Position numbers and translations under genes: made by a program. Shown piece by piece: positions 19,715 to 27,644 of a stretch of 64,000 nucleotides of DNA. Under the pieces are notes generated by a model. That model was not told the origin of the DNA, did no database searches, and was given only the letters and a program-made list of their open reading frames with translations. Positions within the stretch are counted from its first letter, which is position 1, and each line of letters begins with the position of its first letter. The DNA comes from Mycobacterium alsense (lineage in GTDB: Bacteria > Actinomycetota > Actinomycetes > Mycobacteriales > Mycobacteriaceae). Location of the stretch: the NCBI RefSeq assembly GCF_002086635.1, contig NZ_MVHD01000002.1:62001-126000 (forward strand). The letters are read 5' to 3'.

Positions 19715-20470
19715 ATGCGCCGTGCGGTTCGTTATCTGTTCGTTATGGTAGCGATCGCGGGCATGGCCGCGTTGGGGAGCGGTGCGCGCGGCGTGGCGGC
19801 GGTGCCGCTGCCCGAGCCGGTCCCCGGAGTTGCCTCGGTTTCGCCCGCTAACGGCGCGGTGGTGGGCGTGGCACACCCGGTCATGGTCACGTTCACCGCG
19901 CCGGTCACCGACCGCGCCGCCGCCGAGCGGTCCATCCGCGTGACGTCGCCGGCCCGGATGCCGGGCCACTTCGAGTGGCTGAACAACGACGTGGTGCAGT
20001 GGGTTCCGAACCACTATTGGCCCGCCCACACGCACGTCTCGGTCGGCGTGCAGGCGCTGACGACCGGCTTCGACACCGGCGACGAATTCCTCGGTGTCGC
20101 CAGCCTGTCCGGCCACACCTTCACCGTCAGCCGAAACGGCGAGATCCTGCGCACGATGCCGGCGTCGATGGGCAAGCCGAGCCGCCCGACGCCGATCGGC
20201 AACTTCACCGCGCTGGACAAGGAGCGCACCGTGGTGATGGACTCGCGAACCATTGGAATCCCGCTGAGCTCGCCCGAGGGCTACAAGATCACCGCGCAGT
20301 ACGCGGTGCGGGTCACCTGGAGCGGCGTTTACGTCCACTCGGCCCCGTGGTCGGTCGACTCGCAGGGCCACGCCAACGTCAGCCACGGCTGCATCAACCT
20401 GAGCCCGGACAACGCCGCGTGGTACTTCAACCAGGTCAACGTCGGCGACCCCATCCAGGTCGTGGCCTGA
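19715..20470 (+). CDS. ldtA: L,D-transpeptidase LdtA (LdtMt1 type)
   Basis: A 251-residue periplasmic enzyme that makes 3-3 cross-links in peptidoglycan. It has an N-terminal signal/anchor (residues 1-30) and one Ig-like domain starting PGVASVSPANGAVVGVAHPV. The YkuD catalytic domain has HSAPWSV and SHGCINLSPDNAAWYF, with catalytic Cys226, the same number as in Mtb LdtMt1. The ATG at 19715 has GAAGGA 8 bp upstream and matches Mtb in length. A GTG at 19682, 6 bp after a TAGAAT hexamer, could instead start a leaderless, longer form. It follows oxcA by 112 bp. Confidence 0.94.
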   Translation: MRRAVRYLFVMVAIAGMAALGSGARGVAAVPLPEPVPGVASVSPANGAVVGVAHPVMVTFTAPVTDRAAAERSIRVTSPARMPGHFEWLNNDVVQWVPNHYWPAHTHVSVGVQALTTGFDTGDEFLGVASLSGHTFTVSRNGEILRTMPASMGKPSRPTPIGNFTALDKERTVVMDSRTIGIPLSSPEGYKITAQYAVRVTWSGVYVHSAPWSVDSQGHANVSHGCINLSPDNAAWYFNQVNVGDPIQVVA

Positions 20471-20477
20471 TCTGAGG

Positions 20478-21095
20478 CTAGCCCGGCAACCCGGCCTTGA
20501 TCGCCGCGTCCTGCTTGCGGCCGACGTCGATCGCCACGTTCGGATCGATGGGATCGTTTGGGGCACTGTCGAATTCCAGGTTAGCGATCGCCTTGCCCTC
20601 GCTGAACAGCAGCACCGTCACCGAATTGTCCCGGGAATTACCCGAAATCATGAAACCGTTGGCACCCACGTCGACCGGTTGCCACGTGCCGCTGACCTTG
20701 CCCGCGTAATTGTTCTTGGTGTTCTCGATGCCCGCCGGGACCACCGAGGGGTCGGCGACGATCAAGATGGTGACCCCGATGCGCCGGGTGTTGTCGGGGC
20801 TGGTGTACAGCTGGGCGACGCCCGCGGCGTTGTTTGGATTCTGCACGGGCGGTTGGGGAGTGGTGAAATCCCCGCCGATGTCGCCGGCCTTGATCAGCAA
20901 CGAGCTGTAGTCGGTGGGCTGGCCCGGTGACGGGTTGGTGACCGAACCGCTCGATGCGGCGGCGGCGCTGGAGAATGTCGACGAAGACGAGGCCGGCGAG
21001 GACGTGTGGTCGCCGCCGCACCCGGTGACCGCGGCGCCCACGACGGCGAGGGTCGCGACCAGCCATCCGGCGGCGGCAATCCGAGCGAGCTGCAT
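20478..21095 (-). CDS. Putative lipoprotein, mycobacterial hypothetical
   Basis: A 205-residue precursor. The ATG at 21095 follows GGAAGGAAC. The signal peptide has a hydrophobic core (WLVATLAVVGAAV) and a lipobox VTGC, with a Ser/Ala-rich linker after the Cys. The soluble domain contains LLIKAGDIGGDFTTPQPPV and GVTILIVADPSVVPAGIENTK and resembles small mycobacterial solute-binding or sensor lipoproteins. I cannot name the family. It converges on ldtA with a 7-bp gap between stops. Likely attached to the outer face of the cytoplasmic membrane. Confidence 0.78.
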   Translation of the reverse strand: MQLARIAAAGWLVATLAVVGAAVTGCGGDHTSSPASSSSTFSSAAAASSGSVTNPSPGQPTDYSSLLIKAGDIGGDFTTPQPPVQNPNNAAGVAQLYTSPDNTRRIGVTILIVADPSVVPAGIENTKNNYAGKVSGTWQPVDVGANGFMISGNSRDNSVTVLLFSEGKAIANLEFDSAPNDPIDPNVAIDVGRKQDAAIKAGLPG

Positions 21096-21226
21096 GGCGT
21101 TCCTTCCGCGTCGATCCACAGTTCGGCCGCGGCGCCTGACGCTACTGCGAAACGCCGGAAGGAACAAGGACGGGTTCGCGCCTATGCTGGCGTGGGCACG
21201 GGCCGTTCGGGGTGGAGGGGCACAAG

Positions 21227-22165
21227 ATGACGGCTGGGAAGGCTCGCGCCGTACGGTTCGACCGCTACGGGGACCGGGGCGTGTTGTACGTCGCGGACGT
21301 CGACATGCCCTCACCCGGGCCGGGCGAGGTGGTGGTCGAGGTGCGCGCCGCCGGGATCAATCCCGGCGAGGTCGCCATCCGGACCGGCGCGATGCACGAA
21401 ATCTTCCCCGCCGCTTTTCCCTCCGGCGAGGGCAGCGACCTTGCGGGCGTGGTGACCGCCGTCGGGCCCGGAGTCGCCGAGTTCTCCGTCGGCGACGAGG
21501 TCCTGGGGTTCAGCCTGCGCCGATCCAGCCACGCCACCCACACCGCCGTTCCGGTCCACCAACTGATTCGCAAACCCCCCCAATTGAGTTGGGAGGTGGC
21601 GGGTTCGCTGTACGTGGCCGGCGCGACGGCTTACGCCGCGGTCCGCGCGGTCGCACCGCAACCGGGCGAGACGGTCGCCGTGTCGGCCGCCGCCGGGGGG
21701 GTCGGAAGCCTCGCCGTGCAGCTGCTGGTCCGGCGGGAGGCGGTGGTGCTTGGCATCGCCGGTCCGGGCAACGCCGACTGGCTGCGCGCCCACGGGGTCA
21801 TCCCGATCGCCTACGGGGACGGTTTGGCCGACCGGCTGCGCGCGGCGGCGCCCGACGGGATCGACGCGTTCATCGACCTGCTCGGCCCCGACTACGTCCA
21901 GCTCGCCGTGGATCTCGGCGTCGCACCCGAACGAATCGACACCATCATCTCGTTCGAGAAGGCGGTAGAGGTCGGCGCCAGGACCGAGGGCAGCGCGGAC
22001 GCGTCGACGACCGAAGTGCTCGAGGAAATGGCCGGCCTGGTCGCGTCCGGCGCCATCGATTTCGAGGTCGCCGGGACGTATCCGCTGGACCGGGTGGCCG
22101 ACGCCTTCGAGGAACTCGAGAAGCGGCACACCCGGGGCAAGATCGTTCTGCGGCCGCAGGTTTGA
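21227..22165 (+). CDS. Zinc-less quinone-oxidoreductase-like MDR enzyme
   Basis: A 312-residue medium-chain dehydrogenase/reductase without the catalytic zinc ligands. The N-terminal GroES-like fold (PGEVVVEVRAAGINPGE) precedes a Rossmann domain with AAAGGVGSLAVQLLVRR, the NADPH-binding AxxGGVG signature. The C-terminal YPLDRVADAFEELEKRHTRGKIVL is the usual family ending. Likely NADPH-dependent reduction of a quinone or enone; the substrate is unknown. The ATG at 21227 has GGTGGAGGGG upstream. It converges with the NRAMP-like gene with 1 bp between stops. Confidence 0.9.
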   Translation: MTAGKARAVRFDRYGDRGVLYVADVDMPSPGPGEVVVEVRAAGINPGEVAIRTGAMHEIFPAAFPSGEGSDLAGVVTAVGPGVAEFSVGDEVLGFSLRRSSHATHTAVPVHQLIRKPPQLSWEVAGSLYVAGATAYAAVRAVAPQPGETVAVSAAAGGVGSLAVQLLVRREAVVLGIAGPGNADWLRAHGVIPIAYGDGLADRLRAAAPDGIDAFIDLLGPDYVQLAVDLGVAPERIDTIISFEKAVEVGARTEGSADASTTEVLEEMAGLVASGAIDFEVAGTYPLDRVADAFEELEKRHTRGKIVLRPQV

Positions 22166-22166
22166 G

Positions 22167-24017
22167 TCAGAATGAAATCGCCGGCCCGACGACGCCGGTC
22201 TGCACGATCTTGATGATCACGAACGCGACGGCCACCACCAGGTAGCCGCGCAGGGTCAACAGCCCCATCCGGTGGATCGGCGACAGGGTGGGCCGGTCGA
22301 GCGAGGCGAGGTCGGGGGTCTGCCAGTTCGCCCGGTCCTGTCGGCGGACCGCGCGGCGTTCGGCCCGCGTCAGGAGCGGGGCGTCGTCGAGCTCCTCGAC
22401 CTGTTCGGGATCCAGTCCGCCGCCGAGTGTCCCCACGATGGCCTCCGCGTCGCGCAGGTCGCGATACCGCCGGCCGGCCACGATCGCGACCGCACCGCCG
22501 GCGATGCCGACCGCCGCGCCGGCGGCGAGCCCGGTCTCGATGGTGGCCGTGGACAGGTCCGGGAAGAAGGTGGTCGCCGTCAGCGCGAGCGACAACAACA
22601 CCAGGCACCACACGATGGTCCACGCGAAGATGTTCTGCCGCACGGTGTTTACCCACGGGCCGAGCACGGCGCGGTCGTTGCAGAGCAGGACCAGGAAGAC
22701 GGTAGCCGACGGCAGCAGCACTCCGGCGAGCGCCTGCACGCCCTGGGTCACCAGGCCCAGTATGTGATCTGGGCTGAACGCGACCGCGGCCGAGACCGCG
22801 AGCAACAGCGCGTAGCCGCCGTAAAACAGTGGCGCCTCGGCGATCTTCCAGTGCAGCGAGTGCCGCCTGCCCATCGCATCGCCGATCGCGTAGGTGGTGG
22901 CCAGCCCGATGGCGTTCGCGCCGATCAGCGACGCGTCCAGCAGGATGACCGCGAACAGCACCCCGACGGCGCCACCGAGATGCGTGGACAGGGCCGAAGC
23001 GACCGCGCCGGCGTCGGTGAATCCACCGGCGTCGGCGGTGCCGGCCAGCCCGAACGCGGTCACCGCCATCAGGGCCGTCGCCCCGACGATGACCACGACG
23101 ATGCCGATGACCAAATCGGCTCGCGCGTAAGGGATCCACCGCGCCGTGATGCGCTTGTCCACGACGTTGGACTGCTGAAAGAACAGCTGCCACGGCGCCA
23201 CCGTGGTGCCCACGATCGCGACCACCAACAGCAGCACGGTGGAGTTGAGCCCACCCGGGAACTGGGGCGCCAACCCCCCGGCGGCGCCTTTCAGGGAGGG
23301 ATGCGCCAGCAGCACCATCGGGATGATCAGCACGTTCACCGCGATCAGCACGAACATCAACGCTTCCCAGCGGCGGAACGAACCCCCGGCCACCACGGCG
23401 AACAACAACACGGCGGCGGCGGGGATCGCGACGATCCTGGGACAGCCCAAAAACCCCAGGGCCAGTGACACGCCGATGAATTCGGTGACGATCGTCAGGG
23501 CGTTGAGGATCAGCAGATCACCGACGCTGAAGGCACCCCAGAACTTGCCGAACCGCTCGAAGATCAGCCGCGCGTGGCCCACCCGGGTGACCGCGCCCAG
23601 CCGCACCACCATCTCCTGGTTCACGTACAGCACCGGGATCATCAACACCAGCGCCCACAGCAGGCCCATGCCGTAGTTCTGCCCGGACTGCGCGTAGGTC
23701 GCGACGCCGCCGGCGTCGTTGTCGCCCACCATCGCGATCAGGCCGGGCCCGGTGATGACCAGCAGCGTCCGCAGGCGCCGCCAGCGGCCACCGAAAATAC
23801 CGCCGGCGCCGCCGGTGGCGTCTCGGTGGATGCGGCCGAACGCACCGACGATGTCGCCGGTGTGCGCGGGATCCGGCACGGCCTGGCCGGACACCCCGCG
23901 GGGGTTGGCCGGTACCGGGGCCGTGCCGCCGCCGGGCGCGGAGCTGCGCAGGCCGCCGCGCAGCCGCGTGGGGCTGGAGGGCATCGGATTCTCCGTCAGC
24001 TCAACGAGTTCGGACAC
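22167..24017 (-). CDS. NRAMP-related divalent metal transporter, probable Mg2+ importer
   Basis: A 616-residue membrane protein with an 80-residue polar N terminus, about 11 transmembrane segments and a soluble segment before the last helix. NRAMP homology starts at LLVITGPGLIAMVGDNDAGG. The metal site is atypical: TM1 has D101-A-G-G where canonical NRAMPs have DPGN, and TM6 has A274-P-W where they have M-P-H. Loss of the soft Met ligand is what is expected in NRAMP-related Mg2+ transporters rather than Mn/Fe carriers. The 5' leader carries an M-box Mg2+ riboswitch, which independently supports magnesium. It follows a 71-residue gene by 4 bp. ATG 23984 is an alternative start. Confidence 0.9.
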   Translation of the reverse strand: MSELVELTENPMPSSPTRLRGGLRSSAPGGGTAPVPANPRGVSGQAVPDPAHTGDIVGAFGRIHRDATGGAGGIFGGRWRRLRTLLVITGPGLIAMVGDNDAGGVATYAQSGQNYGMGLLWALVLMIPVLYVNQEMVVRLGAVTRVGHARLIFERFGKFWGAFSVGDLLILNALTIVTEFIGVSLALGFLGCPRIVAIPAAAVLLFAVVAGGSFRRWEALMFVLIAVNVLIIPMVLLAHPSLKGAAGGLAPQFPGGLNSTVLLLVVAIVGTTVAPWQLFFQQSNVVDKRITARWIPYARADLVIGIVVVIVGATALMAVTAFGLAGTADAGGFTDAGAVASALSTHLGGAVGVLFAVILLDASLIGANAIGLATTYAIGDAMGRRHSLHWKIAEAPLFYGGYALLLAVSAAVAFSPDHILGLVTQGVQALAGVLLPSATVFLVLLCNDRAVLGPWVNTVRQNIFAWTIVWCLVLLSLALTATTFFPDLSTATIETGLAAGAAVGIAGGAVAIVAGRRYRDLRDAEAIVGTLGGGLDPEQVEELDDAPLLTRAERRAVRRQDRANWQTPDLASLDRPTLSPIHRMGLLTLRGYLVVAVAFVIIKIVQTGVVGPAISF

Positions 24018-24021
24018 CGAA

Positions 24022-24237
24022 TTACCGGTGGTTGCCCGCGGGGTCGTATGGATGTCCGCCGAGCGAGGCCGTGACGACCGCGATCGGCATCCGGGAGACG
24101 TAGAGGTTGGCCCGCTCCTGCGGAGTCAGGGCGCTCCGCGCGTGCAGCTTGTCGGCCAGCAGCCGGCCCACCCGAAGCATCGGCCGGCTCGGCCCCCTCT
24201 TGAGGCCGGTAAAGCGGTGTGCAACAACAAAAGCCAT
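24022..24237 (-). CDS. Small hypothetical protein upstream of the NRAMP-like transporter
   Basis: 71 residues, starting at an ATG (24237) preceded by AGGAGAAG. It begins MAFVVAHRFTGLKRGPSRPM and is basic in its first half. It contains LTPQERANLYVSRMPIAVVTASLGG but no clear membrane span. I do not recognise it. It ends 4 bp before the transporter start, within the same M-box-controlled leader transcript, so it may be an accessory or leader protein of the transporter. The strong ribosome site and tight spacing support it being translated. Confidence 0.68.
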   Translation of the reverse strand: MAFVVAHRFTGLKRGPSRPMLRVGRLLADKLHARSALTPQERANLYVSRMPIAVVTASLGGHPYDPAGNHR

Positions 24238-24350
24238 GATCTTCTCCTGTCGGAGTGCCCGACCGGCTCGTGTCGTTCGGAACGCCCGCACAGCTCCCGC
24301 CTCAACGACCCCCGCGCTCAGCGCGGGTTCGCAGGGCATCCAGGGAGGCG

Positions 24351-24422
24351 TCAGGCGGACAGACGGCCGGAACCGGATCGGGACAAGACGGATTTCGGAT
24401 AGGAACTGTCGCCGGGACTCAT
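24351..24422 (-). CDS. Candidate 23-residue leader peptide between M-box and transporter operon
   Basis: An ATG at 24422 is placed 8 nt after AGGAGGTG (24438-24431), the best Shine-Dalgarno in the window. It opens a 24-codon frame beginning MSPGDSSYPK, rich in Ser, and ending TGA at 24351. A small hairpin (24448-24463) lies immediately upstream of the ribosome site. A leader peptide role in Mg2+ control is inference. It could also be a spurious frame used only for ribosome loading. Confidence 0.45.
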   Translation of the reverse strand: MSPGDSSYPKSVLSRSGSGRLSA

Positions 24423-24518
24423 CTCGCCCTCACCTCCTCGCGGCCGGGACACACGCGGGTGTCGTCTCGTTACACCTGAACGGGAGAGGCACGAATGACC
24501 GGGGGCAGGCCTCCGGTC

Positions 24519-24687
24519 GCACCCCTCTCGTCGGAGCTTCGGCACTGCACGGCGTATCCGGAGCTTCGTCCGGAAGCCACTTGGGCTCAACCCTTGGGTC
24601 CGGGAAGAGCTGTCCTGACCCGGGGCGTCTCTCGACGTTCGGGGTCAGTGGCCTGTATCCATGCAGACGCCTCACCTACCGAGGTGC
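24519..24687 (-). promoter_or_regulatory. M-box (ykoK) Mg2+-sensing riboswitch
   Basis: Read on the minus strand, the leader has the conserved 5' block GGTAGGTGAGGC (24680-24669), then GCATGGATACAGGCCACTG. The conserved 3' block GCCGTGCAGTGCCGAAGCTC follows (24553-24534). These align by eye with the B. subtilis mgtE M-box (GTTAGGTGAGGC and GCCATACAGTGCTAAAGCTC). P1 can form from GCAC/CTCG (24687 side) with CGAG/GTGC (24519 side). A 6-bp GC-rich hairpin (24497-24518) follows directly and may be the expression platform. Mg2+ binding is expected to switch off downstream genes. Confidence 0.85.
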
Positions 24688-24697
24688 TTGCACGTCC

Positions 24698-24726
24698 ATA
24701 TTGCCCTGCGGCCCTGTGCCCGTCAA
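24698..24726 (-). promoter_or_regulatory. Housekeeping-type promoter for the M-box transcript
   Basis: On the minus strand TTGACG (24726-24721), a 17-bp spacer and CAATAT (24703-24698). The predicted start near 24691 lies 4 nt before the riboswitch P1 stem, as expected for a leader RNA. Confidence 0.65.
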
Positions 24727-24758
24727 ACGGTGCCACCCGCGAGTCCTACCCTCGACGT

Positions 24759-25418
24759 ATGGCCAACACGTTGCAGGAGCCGCGCGTCGCGAAGGTGCTC
24801 GACCGGATGTACGCGGAAACGAATAGCCAGATGCCGAAGCTGCGCGAGCGGCTCGGTGACTTCGAGCGCCCGATGAGCGCGCAGCAGCGCGCCGAGGCGA
24901 TGAGCGAGTTCTACATCCCGGTGACCCCGGAGGCCGGGCGCCTGCTCTACGCGCTGGTGCGCGCCGCTCGCCCGGCGACGGTGGTCGAGTTCGGGATGTC
25001 CTTCGGAATCTCCGCCCTCCACCTCGCGTCGGCGGTCCGCGACAACGGCGCAGGCCGCGTGGTGACCACCGAGCTCAGCGGCGCCAAGATCGCGGCGGCC
25101 AGGCGGACGTTCGCCGAGACCGGCTTGGACGACGTGATCACCATCCTCGAGGGAGACGCCCTGACCACCCTGGCCGACCTGGACGGCCCGGTCGACTTCG
25201 TGCTGCTCGACGGCTGGAAGGACCTGTATCTGCCGGTGATCGAGCTGCTCGAGCCACGCCTGGCGACCGGCGCGCTGGTCGTGGCCGACAACGCCAACGC
25301 AGCGGACACGCGGCCCTACCTCGACCGCGTGCGCGACCCGGCCAACGGGTACGTCAGCTCCAATTTCCTCGTCCGAGAAAGCGACAGCATGGAGATCAGC
25401 TGCCGCACGGGCGGTTAG
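24759..25418 (+). CDS. Class I SAM-dependent O-methyltransferase-like protein
   Basis: A 219-residue Rossmann-fold methyltransferase. The SAM-binding motif I is VVEFGMSFGISALHLA. GRVVTTELSGAKIAAARRTF contains the acidic ribose-binding residue, and VDFVLLDGWKDLYLPVIELL is the motif of the catechol O-methyltransferase-like group. ATG 24759 starts MANTLQEPRVAKVLDRMYAE. The substrate is unknown. It is divergent from the M-box transcript, whose promoter lies just upstream, so their promoters overlap. It converges on the acyltransferase gene with a 2-bp gap. Confidence 0.85.
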   Translation: MANTLQEPRVAKVLDRMYAETNSQMPKLRERLGDFERPMSAQQRAEAMSEFYIPVTPEAGRLLYALVRAARPATVVEFGMSFGISALHLASAVRDNGAGRVVTTELSGAKIAAARRTFAETGLDDVITILEGDALTTLADLDGPVDFVLLDGWKDLYLPVIELLEPRLATGALVVADNANAADTRPYLDRVRDPANGYVSSNFLVRESDSMEISCRTGG

Positions 25419-25420
25419 CG

Positions 25421-27325
25421 TTATCGCAGCGATTCCTCGAGCCATGGTGTCAACCATTTCACCCCTTCGGGGGTGAGGTGGACGCCGTCGCTGCGGACCT
25501 TGATGCCGTCGACCTTGGCGGTGTAAACGCCGTCGGGACACAGTTTCTTGTTCAGATCGACGATCGCGACATTCGGGTGGTGGGCAACCGTCTTGCGCAG
25601 CATGGTGTTCCAGAGGTTGACCCGGTCGGGTTGGTCCTCCGGATACAGGCGTCCGTCGGCTTTTTCGCCGCCCCGGCTGTAGGGCACCGTGGCCACCACG
25701 ACGCGAACACCGGTGGAGCCCAAGATGTTCAGCGCCCGCTCCAGCTCGCCGTTGAGATAGGCGTCGAAGGTCGGGTCGCCGATGTGGGTCCATTGACCCT
25801 CGTTGACCCGATCGACCGTCTCCCAGCGGCCGATGATCAACAGCGCAACGTCCGGCTGGTCCCGGCCGATCTGCGCCGACCACCTGATCGGCCAGCCGTC
25901 GCACTCCGGCCTCTGCTCGAGGGTTTGCCCGATGTACCGGTACGGCGTGCCGCGCACCAGGCTGCAGCCGATGACGGTGTGGTCGAGGAACGCGAAGCCC
26001 GGCGTCGGCGGCAGGTAGTGCATCCACGTCCACCCGATCGAATCGCCGAACACCGAAACGGTGAACGGCCGGTGGGGATCGCGCGGCGCCGGGTGGGCGC
26101 CGCCGGGCGGCGAGGGAGACACCGCGGCCACGGCCGAGACGTCGGGCGGCAGGCCGGCCTCGCGCAGACCGGTCCCGGTTCCCACCGGAATCACCAGCAG
26201 TGTCACCGCGGCGGCGCTGGCCACGGTGGCCGCCGCCAGCGGCAGCAGGGGCACCCGCACCGGCCGCCAGCGGCGGACCGGTTGTTCGATCAGCCACCAC
26301 GACGCGGCGGCGATCATCACGGTGGCCGCGCACCTGGCGACGAACAGCGGCGGCCCCGACCATCCGGTCCGTTCGCCGTTGACGGCCAGGAAGATTGGCC
26401 AGTGCCAGAGGTAGACGCCGTAGGAGATGGTGCCCAGCCACACCAGCGGACGCAGGGCCAGGATGCGCGCGACGACTCCGCGCTGCTCCAGCGCGATGGG
26501 CGCGATCACGAGCACGGAAGCGAGGGCGACCCCGATCAGCAGGCCGCGGCGAAACTCGCCGGCCGCGCCCGTCGCGCAGTGCGTCGCCGCCGCCAGCCCG
26601 GCCAGGCCGAGCAGCGGCAGCAACCGGGCGACGCGCCGCCCCCACCGGGACCCGATCAGGCACCAGCCGCGGTTCATCGACGGCCAATCCCGCACCAGCA
26701 GGGCCGCCGCCGCGGAGCCGACCAACAGGGCCTGCGCGCGGGTGTCGGTGCCGAAATAGATCCGGTCCCGCGTGGTGTCGGAGGCAAGGACGGCGGCGGC
26801 CACCGCGGACGCCAGCGCGCCCACCGTGGCGATGACAAACGTGGCGAACCGCACCCCGCCCACGGTGGCCCTTCGGAAGTAGCGCCTGGCCCGCGCGGCC
26901 AACAGCAGGGTCACCGCGACCAGCAGCACCGGCCAGATGAAGTAGTACTGCTCCTCCACGCCGAGCGACCAGGTGTGCTGCAGCGGCGACGGCGGGGCGC
27001 CCCGGGTGAAATAGTCCGTCTTCTGGGCCACGAACCGCCAGTTCGCCACCCACAGGAACGCCGCGATCGCGTCGTCGCGCAACCCGGTCAGCGATTGGGT
27101 GGGCAGCAACGCGCGGGCCGCTCCCACGGTGAGCACCATCAACAGCAGAGCCGGCAGCAGCCGTCGCGCCCGCCGGATCCAAAAGCCGGTCAGCTCAATG
27201 CGACCGGTGCGACGGAGCTCGTCGAGCAGGAGCGACGTGATCAGGAAGCCGCTGAGGACGAAGAACACGTCGACGCCGATGAAGCCGCCCGCCACCCCCG
27301 GGATGCCGCCGTGCCCGATGAGCAC
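25421..27325 (-). CDS. Acyltransferase-3 / SGNH-hydrolase fusion membrane protein (Rv0111-like), 5' end unclear
   Basis: Residues 1-400 form an Acyltransferase-3 membrane domain (LIGHGG with catalytic His, FFVLSGFLITSLLLDEL, WSLGVEEQYY, GVYLWHWP). The last 230 residues form an SGNH domain (VFGDSIG with Ser, GRWE, SDGVHLT with Asp-x-x-His). This is the OatA/Rv0111 architecture, which transfers acyl groups to cell-wall or lipid glycans. The first standard start codon is GTG 27325, but the frame stays open and family-like for 20 or so codons further upstream (ALDGLRAIAVALV), up to a stop at 27575, without ATG, GTG or TTG. The true start is therefore uncertain. Confidence 0.85.
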   Translation of the reverse strand: MLIGHGGIPGVAGGFIGVDVFFVLSGFLITSLLLDELRRTGRIELTGFWIRRARRLLPALLLMVLTVGAARALLPTQSLTGLRDDAIAAFLWVANWRFVAQKTDYFTRGAPPSPLQHTWSLGVEEQYYFIWPVLLVAVTLLLAARARRYFRRATVGGVRFATFVIATVGALASAVAAAVLASDTTRDRIYFGTDTRAQALLVGSAAAALLVRDWPSMNRGWCLIGSRWGRRVARLLPLLGLAGLAAATHCATGAAGEFRRGLLIGVALASVLVIAPIALEQRGVVARILALRPLVWLGTISYGVYLWHWPIFLAVNGERTGWSGPPLFVARCAATVMIAAASWWLIEQPVRRWRPVRVPLLPLAAATVASAAAVTLLVIPVGTGTGLREAGLPPDVSAVAAVSPSPPGGAHPAPRDPHRPFTVSVFGDSIGWTWMHYLPPTPGFAFLDHTVIGCSLVRGTPYRYIGQTLEQRPECDGWPIRWSAQIGRDQPDVALLIIGRWETVDRVNEGQWTHIGDPTFDAYLNGELERALNILGSTGVRVVVATVPYSRGGEKADGRLYPEDQPDRVNLWNTMLRKTVAHHPNVAIVDLNKKLCPDGVYTAKVDGIKVRSDGVHLTPEGVKWLTPWLEESLR

Positions 27326-27644
27326 CAGGGCGACCGCGATCGCGCGCAGCCCGTCCAGCGCGGGGATGCCGCTGCGCCGTTCCGCTTGGTCCCAGATTGC
27401 GAGCCGGCCGGCGCGGCGAACCGGAGCGACCCATCGCGGCCGCCGAGCAGGACGTGCCCGGGCGGGGTGCCTCCCGCCCGGCTCAGAGTCCGCCGTTAGC
27501 GCGCCCTGACCACCTCGTCCGGCGCCGAAGTTGCTGCCGATACGTCGCTGCCCCTCCTCTTGATCGCAGCAAGCCTAATTCGGTAGCCCGCCGGATCGAG
27601 AACACGACACGCGAGGACCGCGAAGACGCGCAACGGTTTTGCCG

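Noticed and set aside
24311..24327. CCCGCGC/GCGCGGG hairpin as a terminator in the Mg2+ leader
   Set aside because: 7-bp stem with a 3-nt loop and no U-run; it lies downstream of the leader frame and could be incidental in a GC-rich genome.
27195..27434. ATG at 27434 (minus) as the true start of the acyltransferase
   Set aside because: It is in a different reading frame from the acyltransferase domain and has no ribosome site; it would work only with a frameshift.
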